Assembly (NCBI GenBank): GCA_009392295.1 | Contig: VFGW01000004.1 | Location: 1 to 43,445, forward strand | Length of the DNA: 43,445 bases | DNA from: SAR202 cluster bacterium | Lineage (GTDB): Bacteria > Chloroflexota > Dehalococcoidia > Lucifugimonadales > GCA-2719675 | Reading direction: 5' to 3' | Part shown: one piece after another, positions 7,603-15,947 of the stretch | How positions within the stretch are numbered: the first letter of the stretch is position 1 | Layout of the letters: each line of letters begins with the position of its first letter | Translations under genes and position numbers: made by a program | Notes under the pieces: generated by a model | Database searches by the model: none | The model's input: the letters and a program-made list of their open reading frames with translations, nothing else | What the model was told of the DNA's origin: nothing

Positions 7603-7628
7603 TTACTGGATAGATTTACTGGATAGAT
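7603..7628. repeat. Perfect 13-bp tandem duplication
   Basis: TTACTGGATAGAT occurs twice head to tail, in the 172-base gap between tRNA-Lys and heme A synthase where promoters for both should lie. It may alter promoter spacing. No convincing promoter pair was found for either gene. Confidence 0.85.
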
Positions 7629-7737
7629 TTTTAAAGTCAATAGAAGTAATACCATATGATATACTAGATTTATTGTTTAATAGATATTTTTAAAAACTCT
7701 TAAATTAATTTCTATATAAAATATTACTTATTTCAAC

Positions 7738-8682
7738 GTGAACTTAAATACTAAAAAGAAAAATTCTAACTTGCACAAAGCACTTGTGATTTTAGCTGGG
7801 ACTACTCTTTTCTTAGCACTAATACAGGTAGCCCTTGGTGCTATTGTTAGAGTGACTGATTCTGGTTTGGCATGCCCTGATTGGCCTCTTTGTCACGGTA
7901 AATTAATTCCTGAATTAGACTTTAATATACTAATGGAATATACCCATAGACTGTCTGCTTCTTTACTTATGTTAGTAATATTTTCAACAATTTTTATTAG
8001 CTACAAAATTTTTAAACACAACAAAATAGGAATATTTTCAATTACCGCTGCAACTATCACAGTAATTATTGCCGCAATATTCGGTGGCATTACAGTTCTT
8101 TCAAAACTAGACTGGTGGTCTGTGCCATCTCATTTAGCTCTCGCTGAAATTCTGATTTTATTTTTGTCAATTTTCAATACATCAATCTGGTTTGGAGATT
8201 TCGATAATAATTCTATTTGGAAAAACTTACATATTAAACATAAAACCATGTTGTCAATAACTTTATTTTCAATATTTATACTAATAGTATATGGAGCATT
8301 AATGGTTGCTAAAGGATATGGATCTTCATGTGGAACATGGCCACTGTGTAATGGAGAATTATTCCCTACCAGACTCCCAATGATTATTAATGCCTCACAC
8401 CGATTTCTAACTTTAATTGTTTTAGGCCTTCTTTTACATTCGTTGATTAGAATCCCAACATACAAATCACCAATGAAAATGTTTTTCATTATTGCTACTT
8501 GTTTATACGTTATCCAAATACTAGTAGGATGGGAAATCATATCCCGTGAATTTTCTGGAACAATTAAATCAATTCACCTAATACTTGCAACTGGAATTTG
8601 GATAAGTTTTTCATTAGCTATAGGTACCTCTTTAACTAAAAATATAAAAACAACTAAAAAACAACACATCCAAAAAAGTTGA
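7738..8682 (+). CDS. ctaA: Heme A synthase (COX15/CtaA)
   Basis: Membrane protein of 314 residues that oxidises the heme O methyl group to a formyl group, giving heme A for the oxidase. Eight hydrophobic helices form two similar four-helix halves. The four heme-ligand histidine positions are visible in EYTHRLSA, PSHLALAE, NASHRFLT and KSIHLILAT. Each half has a cysteine pair on the outer loop, CPDWPLCHG and SSCGTWPLCNG, as in forms with redox-active or structural disulfides. The start is GTG at 7738; no strong Shine-Dalgarno sequence precedes it, so the start is less certain than the family. It is the first gene of the oxidase operon and overlaps ctaB by four bases if ctaB begins at its TTG. 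Confidence 0.93.
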   Translation: MNLNTKKKNSNLHKALVILAGTTLFLALIQVALGAIVRVTDSGLACPDWPLCHGKLIPELDFNILMEYTHRLSASLLMLVIFSTIFISYKIFKHNKIGIFSITAATITVIIAAIFGGITVLSKLDWWSVPSHLALAEILILFLSIFNTSIWFGDFDNNSIWKNLHIKHKTMLSITLFSIFILIVYGALMVAKGYGSSCGTWPLCNGELFPTRLPMIINASHRFLTLIVLGLLLHSLIRIPTYKSPMKMFFIIATCLYVIQILVGWEIISREFSGTIKSIHLILATGIWISFSLAIGTSLTKNIKTTKKQHIQKS

Positions 8683-9584
8683 AATTTATGATCTCCAGAA
8701 AATTATACACTTATGAAGTATCCAATTTCGTATCTAGTTTAATTAACATAACGAAACCAAGAATAATCTCTTTACTGTTAATCACTGCAATGACAGGTAT
8801 GTATTTAGCCTCTGACGGTCACTCTCCAAATTTAGAAATAATTTTGTTTGTTTTATTGGGCGGGGCACTTGGAGCTGGAGGTGCAAATTCGATCAACAAT
8901 TATATAGACAGAGATATTGATTTATTAATGGAAAGAACCAGAATTCGACCTCTAGCAAAAGGAACCATTCCTCCATTGGTAGGTTTATATTTAGGAATAA
9001 CATTAAATATCATAAGTTTTTTGATTTTATACTATCAAGTAAATTTTCTTAGTGCTTGTTTGACGATGAGTGCCACTTTATTTTACGTATTTATATATAC
9101 AATGTGGCTAAAGCGTAAAACTCCACAAAATATTGTAATTGGAGGTGCTGCAGGAGCCATACCACCAGTTGTAGGTTGGACAGCAATAACAAATGAAATT
9201 GGTACTCCAGCTATTGCATTATTTTTGATTATCTTCTTTTGGACTCCTCCACATTTTTGGGCTCTATCCATATTACTCAAAGATGATTACAAAAAAGCAA
9301 ATATCCCAATGCTATCAGTTGTATCTTCAATTCAAGAAACAGCAAAACAAATCGTAATATATACTTTTGTTCTAGTTCTAATTACAATGATTTTTTCCTT
9401 ACATAGCTCTGTAAGCTATATATATATGATTTCTGCAGGAGTATTAGGATCAATTTTCATTTACTTATCAATCCGTTTTAAAACAGACTCTACCGAAAGC
9501 AAAGCAAGGTTATTATACATATTCTCACTGCTTTATTTAGCTTTGCTCTTCCTTTCAATAATTCTTGATGGGTTTTTCGCTTGA
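8679..9584 (+). CDS. ctaB: Protoheme IX farnesyltransferase (heme O synthase)
   Basis: UbiA-family membrane prenyltransferase of 301 residues that attaches farnesyl to heme B, giving heme O, the substrate of CtaA. Motifs are LTKPRI-like (ITKPRIISLLLITAMTGMYL), the first Asp-rich site NYIDRDIDLLMERTRIRPL at about residues 80-98, and the second site LKDDYKKANIPML. There are about nine hydrophobic helices. The TTG at 8679 overlaps the ctaA stop as TTGA, but an in-frame ATG at 8688 is an equal candidate; neither has a clear ribosome binding site. Its place between ctaA and the oxidase subunits confirms the role. Confidence 0.93.
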   Translation: MKFMISRKLYTYEVSNFVSSLINITKPRIISLLLITAMTGMYLASDGHSPNLEIILFVLLGGALGAGGANSINNYIDRDIDLLMERTRIRPLAKGTIPPLVGLYLGITLNIISFLILYYQVNFLSACLTMSATLFYVFIYTMWLKRKTPQNIVIGGAAGAIPPVVGWTAITNEIGTPAIALFLIIFFWTPPHFWALSILLKDDYKKANIPMLSVVSSIQETAKQIVIYTFVLVLITMIFSLHSSVSYIYMISAGVLGSIFIYLSIRFKTDSTESKARLLYIFSLLYLALLFLSIILDGFFA

Positions 9585-9652
9585 CGAGCATCTAGTAGCT
9601 CTGATAAATTCGTTAGCTGTATATAAAAAACTAGGGTGCAAAAAATAAATCA

Positions 9653-10744
9653 ATGAACTGCAAAAAAATTTTTAATAAATTCCTCTCTAAAAACCCATTT
9701 GTTCTATTCATATTATTAATTGTTAGTTTATTTACTTCTATAAGTTGTGTTTCTACAAATCCGCAATCAACATTTGACACTTATGGTCCTGTAGCTCAAT
9801 CTCAATTAGTTTTATTCTACTGGATTCTTGCTGCAGCAATATTTGTATTTACTGCTATGACTATAATTTTGATCTACACAGTCTACAAATTCCGACGTAA
9901 ATCTGGTGATTTAATCCCAGAACAAATACATGGAAATACCAAACTTGAGATAGCATGGACAATCGTACCTTGTATCATTTTGGCTATCATAGCAGTTCCA
10001 ACAATTTTCACAATTTTTGATAATACAAATAGCCCTGATACATCAAGCAATAGCGTCACTGTAGATGTCTATGCACATCAATGGTTTTGGGAATTCAAAT
10101 ATGATGACCCCAACAATGAAACAGAAAAAATTACAGTAGCTAATGAAATGCATATCCCAGTTGGGAAAGTAATAAATATCAATTTATATTCTGATGATGT
10201 AATTCATAGTTTTTGGGTTCCTAAATTAGCTGGTAAAGTAGATTTAATGCCAGGAAACAATAATAAGATGTGGCTTCAAGCTGATAAAGAAGGCGAGTAT
10301 TTAGGACAATGTGCAGAATTTTGTGGTGTAGCTCATGCCCTAATGAAATTTAGAGTGATAGCTGAAAGCCAAGAAAATTATGACAAATGGCTATCTGATC
10401 AAAGTAAAGAGGCAATTGTATCAATAGAACCTCAAGCCCTAGAAGGGAAAGAAATTTTTGAAAGTCGAGAAGCTGGATGTTGGTCTTGCCACACAATTAG
10501 AGGTTCAGCTCGCTCAAAAGGAAAAACTGGTCCTGATTTAACTCACATTGGTAGTAGAAGCCATATAGCTGCTGGTGTTGTAGAAAATACCCAACAAAAC
10601 ATGGCCAAATGGATTGAAAATCCTAACTCAATTAAACCAGGAACTCTTATGGCTACTAATGGTCAAGTCTATACTGATCCTGACAAAAAATTAACTGGAC
10701 CTGAAGTTTCTGCTTTAGTTGCTTATCTAAGGACGTTAAAATGA
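9653..10744 (+). CDS. ctaC: Cytochrome c oxidase subunit II with fused cytochrome c domain
   Basis: Product of 363 residues. It has an N-terminal signal/lipobox region (SLFTSISC), two membrane helices near 50-80 and 100-122, and a periplasmic cupredoxin domain with the CuA site: the His of VIHSFWVPK, then CAEFCGVAHALM with Cys, Cys, His and Met ligands. The C-terminal domain carries CWSCH (class I cytochrome c), GPDLTHIG and an axial-Met segment at PGTLMATNG. This is the caa3-type arrangement, which takes electrons from soluble cytochrome c or a membrane donor. The stop overlaps the subunit I start (ATGA), indicating coupled translation. It lies 68 bases after ctaB. Confidence 0.95.
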   Translation: MNCKKIFNKFLSKNPFVLFILLIVSLFTSISCVSTNPQSTFDTYGPVAQSQLVLFYWILAAAIFVFTAMTIILIYTVYKFRRKSGDLIPEQIHGNTKLEIAWTIVPCIILAIIAVPTIFTIFDNTNSPDTSSNSVTVDVYAHQWFWEFKYDDPNNETEKITVANEMHIPVGKVININLYSDDVIHSFWVPKLAGKVDLMPGNNNKMWLQADKEGEYLGQCAEFCGVAHALMKFRVIAESQENYDKWLSDQSKEAIVSIEPQALEGKEIFESREAGCWSCHTIRGSARSKGKTGPDLTHIGSRSHIAAGVVENTQQNMAKWIENPNSIKPGTLMATNGQVYTDPDKKLTGPEVSALVAYLRTLK

Positions 10745-12585
10745 CAACATTTGCTCTGCCAATACCCAAAAGACCTACTCATCCTACTGGTATTTTAAAT
10801 TGGATTACAACTATTGACCACAAAAAAATTGGTGTTCTATATGGTGTTACTGCTTTTATTCTTTTTCTCACTGGTGGCATAGAAGCTCTTTTAATTAGAA
10901 TGCAATTAGCCGCACCAGGAATGGATTTTGTAAGTCCCGAAATATATAATCAATTGTTCACTATGCATGGAACAACTATGATTTTCTTAGCAATCATGCC
11001 AATGGGAGCAGCATTTTTTAACTATTTAATTCCTTTACAAATAGGGGCTCGTGATGTTGCTTTTCCAAGACTAAATGCTTTCAGCTACTGGACTTTCCTA
11101 GCTGGTGCAATTATGCTCAAATCTAGTTGGTTTCTTGGAGGAGCTCCAAATGCTGGGTGGTTTGGATATGCTCCAATCACAGAAATTGCTTACAATCCAG
11201 GACATGGAATTGATTTCTGGATTTTAAGTTTACAAGTTCTCGGAATAGCTTCTTTAGCTGCTGCATTCAATTTTATAGTGACAATTATTAACCTTAGAGC
11301 TCCTGGCATGACTCTAATGCGTCTGCCTGTATTCACATGGATGACACTTATAACATCAATTTTATTGGTTCTAGCATTTCCTGTAATAACAGTAGCACTA
11401 ATTGAATTGATGTTTGATAGATTTTATGGAATGAATTTTTTCAATCCTGTCCGTGGAGGTAACCCTGTATTATGGCAACATCTTTTCTGGGTTTTTGGTC
11501 ATCCTGAAGTTTATATATTAATATTACCTGCTATGGGACTGGTTTCTGAAATTATACCTACATTTTCCAAAAAACCTCTTTTTGGATATCCAGTAGTTAT
11601 TTTTTCAGGAATTGTTATAGGATTTATGGGATGGATGGTTTGGAGTCACCATATGTTTACAGTTGGCTTAGGGGCAGTTGCGAATTCAATATTTGCTATC
11701 ACAACAATGCTAATTGCCGTACCAACAGGTGTGAAAATTTTCAATTGGATAGCTACAATGTGGAAAGGCTCAATTGATTTCAACAAGACTGCGATGCTCT
11801 ATTCAATAGGTTTCATATTCCTATTTATCATTGGTGGATTAAGTGGAGTGATGCACTCATCTGCTGCATCTGATGCACAACAACAAGACACTTACTTTAT
11901 AGTAGCTCACATTCACTATGTTTTATTTGGTGGCGCCATTATGGCATTATTGGGAGGTGTATATTTCTACTTTCCTAAAATTACAGGAAAGCTTATGGAT
12001 GAAAGTTTAGGAAAAATAAATTTCTGGTTAACTTTCATTGGAATGAATTTAACATTTTTTCCAATGCATTTCAGTGGAATGGATGGAATGCCCAGACGAA
12101 TTTATACATACACTAGTGAAATGGGCTGGGACTTATGGAATTTAATCTCCACATTTGGTGTTTTCATTATGGGTGCTGGAATATTAATATTTGTGTTGAA
12201 TATAGTTTATTCTTATCTACGTGGAAAAGAATCTGGAAATGATCCTTGGGATGCCAGAACTATTGAATGGGCAATCCCATCCCCTACCCCAGAATATAAT
12301 TTTAAAAAAATTCCATTAATTCATTCTGTAGATGCTTTTTGGGAATTTAAACGTAATGGAACTCCTATAGAGCCTGCTTCTGGTGCTTCCGAAAATTCTG
12401 AAGATGAAAAAAATATCCACTTACCTCAACCTTCCTACTGGCCTATGGTGGTATCTATTGGGATTATGTTAGCCGCATACGGTATGATTTTTGGATTGCC
12501 TATCTCAATTTTAGGAACTATTATTGGGTTTATTGGAGTATACGCTTGGTCACTAGAACCTGTTAATGAACCAGAGCAACATTAA
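10741..12585 (+). CDS. ctaD: Cytochrome c oxidase subunit I
   Basis: Catalytic heme-copper subunit of 614 residues with at least twelve helices plus a C-terminal extension carrying extra helices (about 560-605). Ligand motifs are all present: FTMHGTTMIF (heme a His), WVFGHPEVYILILPAMG (CuB His and the cross-linked Tyr), WSHHMFTVG (two CuB His) and VAHIHYVLFGG (heme a3 and heme a His). The Tyr in HPEVY and the acid and Asn residues of ARDVAFPRLN agree with an A-type, proton-pumping enzyme. An acidic linker (SGASENSEDEKN) precedes the C-terminal helices, as in fused or extended caa3 forms. It starts inside the ctaC stop codon. Confidence 0.97.
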   Translation: MTTFALPIPKRPTHPTGILNWITTIDHKKIGVLYGVTAFILFLTGGIEALLIRMQLAAPGMDFVSPEIYNQLFTMHGTTMIFLAIMPMGAAFFNYLIPLQIGARDVAFPRLNAFSYWTFLAGAIMLKSSWFLGGAPNAGWFGYAPITEIAYNPGHGIDFWILSLQVLGIASLAAAFNFIVTIINLRAPGMTLMRLPVFTWMTLITSILLVLAFPVITVALIELMFDRFYGMNFFNPVRGGNPVLWQHLFWVFGHPEVYILILPAMGLVSEIIPTFSKKPLFGYPVVIFSGIVIGFMGWMVWSHHMFTVGLGAVANSIFAITTMLIAVPTGVKIFNWIATMWKGSIDFNKTAMLYSIGFIFLFIIGGLSGVMHSSAASDAQQQDTYFIVAHIHYVLFGGAIMALLGGVYFYFPKITGKLMDESLGKINFWLTFIGMNLTFFPMHFSGMDGMPRRIYTYTSEMGWDLWNLISTFGVFIMGAGILIFVLNIVYSYLRGKESGNDPWDARTIEWAIPSPTPEYNFKKIPLIHSVDAFWEFKRNGTPIEPASGASENSEDEKNIHLPQPSYWPMVVSIGIMLAAYGMIFGLPISILGTIIGFIGVYAWSLEPVNEPEQH

Positions 12586-12603
12586 TTTTTAATAGGATAA
12601 ATT

Positions 12604-13332
12604 TTGAAAACCGAAAATATTAAACACGAAGAAAACGAACATTCATATACAGGCTTAAATAGTAAAAAACTACTTATGTGGGCATTTTTAGGTTCTGATT
12701 GTATGTTTTTTGCTGCTTTAATAGCTACTTATCTTGTTAATATGGGAAACAATCCTCCTGGCACTCCATTTCCTGAAGATGTTTTTAGTATTCCAATTAC
12801 AACTGTAAGCACGTTCGTTCTACTTATGAGTAGTATGAGCATGGTTTTATCTTATGCGTCATTATCACAAAACAAAATTAAAGCTTTTAGAGTTTGGTTA
12901 TTATCAACAGTAATTTTAGGAGCAACATTTGTGGGGTTTCAGATATTTGAATTTTATGAATTTTCACACCATGAAGTTAAAGTAGAATGTGGCGATCTAA
13001 TTGATGCTAGTAAAAGAGAAAAACTTACAGATTTACAAGTAAAAATTGGTGACGAAAAATGTATTGAAGGAGTTAAAAAAGTTTCTGAAAAAGTACCACT
13101 AACTCCACAAGTAAATTTATTTGGATCTACTTTCTTCACTCTAACCGGATTCCACGGTGGCCACGTAACTTTCGGAATTATTTGGCTTCTTTCTCTCTTG
13201 ATATATTCTTTTAAAGGAAATGTTAGTCCACTGAATCTAGATCTAGCAGCTTTATATTGGCACTTTGTAGACGTAGTTTGGATTGTTATTTTTACAGTAG
13301 TTTACCTTTTTGGAGTTTTCCCAGGATATTAA
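12604..13332 (+). CDS. ctaE: Cytochrome c oxidase subunit III with an unusual loop insertion
   Basis: Product of 242 residues; seven helices are expected. Typical segments are LMWAFLGSDCMFFAALIATY, the helix with IFEFYEFSHH, and NLFGSTFFTLTGFHGGHVTF. Between SHH (about residue 123) and TPQVNLFGS (about 168) lies a hydrophilic, lysine-rich segment of about 45 residues with cysteines at 129 and 153. In most bacterial forms this loop is much shorter. The start is TTG at 12604, with AGGA seven bases upstream; no ATG occurs nearby in frame. It follows ctaD by 18 bases. Confidence 0.92.
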   Translation: MKTENIKHEENEHSYTGLNSKKLLMWAFLGSDCMFFAALIATYLVNMGNNPPGTPFPEDVFSIPITTVSTFVLLMSSMSMVLSYASLSQNKIKAFRVWLLSTVILGATFVGFQIFEFYEFSHHEVKVECGDLIDASKREKLTDLQVKIGDEKCIEGVKKVSEKVPLTPQVNLFGSTFFTLTGFHGGHVTFGIIWLLSLLIYSFKGNVSPLNLDLAALYWHFVDVVWIVIFTVVYLFGVFPGY

Positions 13333-13383
13333 TGAAAGATCTATATAAATGTGTCTTCAAAAGAAATTAATGAGGTTAATAAT

Positions 13384-13671
13384 ATGAGTGCAGAAGAACA
13401 TAACCACCCTAATGCATCAAAATACTTCAAAATTGCAATAATTCTTTGTGTTTTAACTGCTCTAGAATTTGGAGTATTCTATTTAGAATTCCTGAGTTAT
13501 GGAATAATACCTATTTTAACTGTCCTATCTGTGGGTAAATTTGCATTAGTTATTATGTATTATATGCATTTAAAGTTTGATTCTAAATTATTTACTTATA
13601 TTTTCCTTGCTGGATTATTTCTTGCTACACTTGTCACCTTTGCACTTATGATACTTTTAGACTGGTTTTAA
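13384..13671 (+). CDS. Cytochrome c oxidase subunit IV-like small membrane protein
   Basis: Product of 95 residues with three helices. It begins MSAEEHNHPNASKYFKIAII, followed by TALEFGVFYLEF and KFALVIMYYMHLKFDSKLF, the pattern of the prokaryotic cytochrome c oxidase subunit IV/CtaF family, which supports assembly or stability of the oxidase. The ATG at 13384 is preferred because GAGG ends eight bases upstream. An in-frame GTG at 13351 would add eleven residues but has a poorer ribosome site. It is part of the operon, between subunit III and the CtaG-like gene. Confidence 0.86.
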   Translation: MSAEEHNHPNASKYFKIAIILCVLTALEFGVFYLEFLSYGIIPILTVLSVGKFALVIMYYMHLKFDSKLFTYIFLAGLFLATLVTFALMILLDWF

Positions 13672-13675
13672 ACCA

Positions 13676-14464
13676 GTGCATTCAGAAATCTGGGTATGGC
13701 ATTGGCATATAGAAATACTGCTTGGATTATCTTTAGCTCAAATAATTTATTTATATCTTATAGGGGCATTTGGACCTGAAAATAATTCAAAAGAAATTAA
13801 TTCAAAAGAAATTATTTATTTTACATTTGGTATTCTAATTATTTTCTTGTGTACTGTTTCGCCTTTACATCATATAGCAGATAATTATTTATTCAGTGCA
13901 CACATGCTACAGCATGTTTTTCTCACTCTGATCGCACCACCTTTATTAATCTTAGGTATGCCTGGTAGATTGATAGATACACAAATTAAATCTCCTAAAC
14001 AAATTCTGATTTTCAAAAAACTATTACATCCAATCACAATATTTTTTATTTTTAATCTAACTTTTTCAATTTGGCATATGCCAATACTATATAATCTGTC
14101 TGTAACTAATCACTCCGTTCATGTTTTCGAGCATTTCACATTCATATTTTCGGCATTTTTAATGTGGTGGCCAATATTTAATAAATCCAAAAATTTACCT
14201 AGGATTTCATTCCCAGCACAAATGATTTATATATTTCTTCTATCTGTAGCCCAAATAATCGTTTTTGGAATAATTACTTTTTCAAATAGCCCAATATATG
14301 AATACTACGCTAACACCCCCAAATTATGGAATCTAACACCCTTGATAGATCAGCAACTAGGTGGAATAATCATGAAAGTCGGAAGTGCTGTACTATTTAT
14401 GACAATTATTTTAAAAAGATTTTTTGATTGGTATAAATATGAGGAAAATAATTACATTTCATAA
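13676..14464 (+). CDS. ctaG: CtaG-type (caa3_CtaG family) oxidase assembly membrane protein
   Basis: Product of 262 residues with about seven helices. The family pattern shows in HWHIEILLGLSL, TVSPLHHIADNYLFSAHMLQ, HVFLTLIAPPLLILGMPGR, FSIWHMPILYN and HVFEHFTFIFSAFLMWWP. The many intramembrane His and Met residues fit a role in copper delivery to the CuB site, as proposed for this family in Bacillus. The start is GTG at 13676, four bases after the subunit IV stop. A 15-bp in-frame tandem duplication in the first cytoplasmic loop gives NSKEINSKEI. This gene differs from COX11-type CtaG despite the shared name. Confidence 0.9.
   Translation: MHSEIWVWHWHIEILLGLSLAQIIYLYLIGAFGPENNSKEINSKEIIYFTFGILIIFLCTVSPLHHIADNYLFSAHMLQHVFLTLIAPPLLILGMPGRLIDTQIKSPKQILIFKKLLHPITIFFIFNLTFSIWHMPILYNLSVTNHSVHVFEHFTFIFSAFLMWWPIFNKSKNLPRISFPAQMIYIFLLSVAQIIVFGIITFSNSPIYEYYANTPKLWNLTPLIDQQLGGIIMKVGSAVLFMTIILKRFFDWYKYEENNYIS
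13784..13813. repeat. 15-bp in-frame tandem duplication inside ctaG
   Basis: AATTCAAAAGAAATT occurs twice head to tail (13784-13798 and 13799-13813). It encodes Asn-Ser-Lys-Glu-Ile twice in a loop between helices, so the protein can probably tolerate it. Confidence 0.85.
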
Positions 14465-14511
14465 AAAAAATGAGATAATAAACTTTGTCATTTATTTTTA
14501 AGAGGCAAATA

Positions 14512-14721
14512 ATGGAAAAACAAAGATTTAACTTAGCTATACTAATACCTCTATTGGCAATTGTCTTAGTAGCTACATTAGCAATTGTATTAGGAATCAC
14601 ATTTACACAAATATATCACTCAACTGGTGAAATAGGTGTAATAATAATAGGTATGTCTATAGTAATACTTATACCAGTTTTTGCTTATCTAGCAGAAAAA
14701 AAATTTAACTCTACAAACTAA
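14512..14721 (+). CDS. Small two-helix membrane protein ending the oxidase operon
   Basis: Product of 69 residues. The ATG at 14512 has AGAGG six bases upstream; a TTG at 14485 lacks such a site. Two hydrophobic helices at about 8-30 and 40-62 flank the short polar turn TQIYHSTGE, and the C-terminus is AEKKFNSTN. No family is recognised. It lies 47 bases after ctaG, the same strand and likely the same transcript, so an accessory or assembly role in the oxidase is plausible. Its last 11 bases overlap the end of rplT on the opposite strand. Confidence 0.7.
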   Translation: MEKQRFNLAILIPLLAIVLVATLAIVLGITFTQIYHSTGEIGVIIIGMSIVILIPVFAYLAEKKFNSTN

Positions 14722-15064
14722 GTTTAGCTTTTTCTACAATCCCAGAAAATGTTTGAGGATCATTTATAGCAATTTCAGATAAAATTTTTCTGTCTAATTT
14801 GATACCTGCAATTTTCAATCCATGAATTAACTTACTATAAGATATTCCATTCTCTCTAGCAGCAGCATTAATTCTAATATTCCAAAGGCGTCTCAAATCA
14901 CCTTTCTTTTCTTTACGATGTGCATAAGAATAACTTAATGCATGTAACATAGATTCATTAGCTTGTTTAAATAACCTGTGACGAGAACCTTTATGACCTG
15001 CAGTCAATTTTAAAACTTTCTTATGTCGATTACGCCTAGTCGTTCCTGTTTTTATTCTAGTCAA
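14711..15064 (-). CDS. rplT: Large ribosomal subunit protein bL20
   Basis: Product of 117 residues, usual length. It is basic throughout, with RRNRHKKVLKLTAGHKGSRH near the N-terminus, YAHRKEKKGDLRRLWNIRIN in the middle and GISYSKLIHGLKIAGIKLDR near the end. It binds 23S rRNA early in 50S assembly and in other bacteria represses its own operon. The start is TTG at 15064, with GGGAG about six bases upstream. It is the last gene of thrS-infC-rpmI-rplT and its stop overlaps the convergent oxidase-operon gene by 11 bases. Confidence 0.97.
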   Translation of the reverse strand: MTRIKTGTTRRNRHKKVLKLTAGHKGSRHRLFKQANESMLHALSYSYAHRKEKKGDLRRLWNIRINAAARENGISYSKLIHGLKIAGIKLDRKILSEIAINDPQTFSGIVEKAKLSL

Positions 15065-15084
15065 AATTCACTCCCTATTACAAC

Positions 15085-15279
15085 TTATAAAACAAGAAGC
15101 CGCTTAACACGCTTCTCATCTCCCTTACTTACCGCCAATGAATCAGAAAATTGTCTTTTAACTTTAGCAGATTTTTTTCTCTTCAAATGACTACGATTAC
15201 CTTTCATCCTTCGAAGCTTACCAGTACCAGTAACTTTAAATCTTGCAGCAGCTCCTTTATGTGTTTTTATCTTTGGCAA
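15085..15279 (-). CDS. rpmI: Large ribosomal subunit protein bL35
   Basis: Product of 64 residues, usual length. It begins MPKIKTHKGAAARFKVTGTG and continues with the typical KLRRMKGNRSHLKRKKSAK. The start is TTG at 15279, with GGGAG at 15293-15289 nine bases upstream, placed inside the 3' end of infC. The two genes overlap by 23 bases, so translation is probably coupled. It lies 20 bases before rplT. Confidence 0.96.
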   Translation of the reverse strand: MPKIKTHKGAAARFKVTGTGKLRRMKGNRSHLKRKKSAKVKRQFSDSLAVSKGDEKRVKRLLVL

Positions 15280-15838
15280 CTTCTTTAACTCCCTTTGTAT
15301 TTTTTGATCCCGAAGAACCAGTTTTCTGTGGTGCTAGCACCATTGATAAAAATCTACCCTCAAATCCTGGAGGCTTTTCAAGCATAGCATCCTCCGCCAA
15401 ATCTTCGGCTACAGAACGCAACAAATTCATACCTATTTCTGGATGAGTAATTTCCCTTCCTCTAAACATCACACTTACCTTCACTTTAGCACCTTGTTTA
15501 AGCATACGGCTAACTTGGCGCGCTTTTGATTGTCGGTCATGTTCACCTATACGAGTTTTAAATCTTACTTCCTTAGTATCAGGAATCGAACTAGCTTTAT
15601 GTTCTTTTTTTGAACTTCTTTCTCTTCTAGTAAGCTGATATTTAAACTTCCCGTAGTCCATAATTCTACAAACTGGGGGAACCGAAGTGTCAGATACTTC
15701 AACCAGATCCAATCCTTTACTATCGGCCAACTGTATAGCCTGACTAGAAGGTAAAACTCCTAGTTGTTTCCCTTTCTCATCGATAACCCTTACTTCAGGA
15801 ACTCGAATCCTATTATTTATCCTGTATTCTTTCGGAAT
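15257..15838 (-). CDS. infC: Translation initiation factor IF-3, predicted ATT start
   Basis: Product of 193 residues. The N-domain begins PKEYRINNRIRVPEVRVIDE and continues GKQLGVLPSSQAIQLADSKG, LDLVEVS, PPVCRIMDYGKFKY. The C-domain has KEVRFKTRIGEHDRQSKARQ and KVSVMFRGREITHPEIGMNL. The conserved N-domain lies entirely upstream of the first in-frame ATG, GTG or TTG; the only one available is a TTG at 15730, which would remove about 36 essential residues. An ATT at 15838-15836 stands seven bases after AGGAG (15850-15846), exactly where the family start should be. E. coli infC also starts with AUU, which lets IF-3 repress its own translation. A C-terminal Lys/Ser tail of about 20 residues exceeds the usual length. 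Confidence 0.93.
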   Translation of the reverse strand: MPKEYRINNRIRVPEVRVIDEKGKQLGVLPSSQAIQLADSKGLDLVEVSDTSVPPVCRIMDYGKFKYQLTRRERSSKKEHKASSIPDTKEVRFKTRIGEHDRQSKARQVSRMLKQGAKVKVSVMFRGREITHPEIGMNLLRSVAEDLAEDAMLEKPPGFEGRFLSMVLAPQKTGSSGSKNTKGVKEVAKDKNT

Positions 15839-15947
15839 ATTTATTCTCCTATATAAATATAAAAAATTATTACAACAAATTTATTTCTAATAAATAATTT
15901 TAACACAATTCATATATTTTCTACTATAAAACAAGTTTTTAATATAA

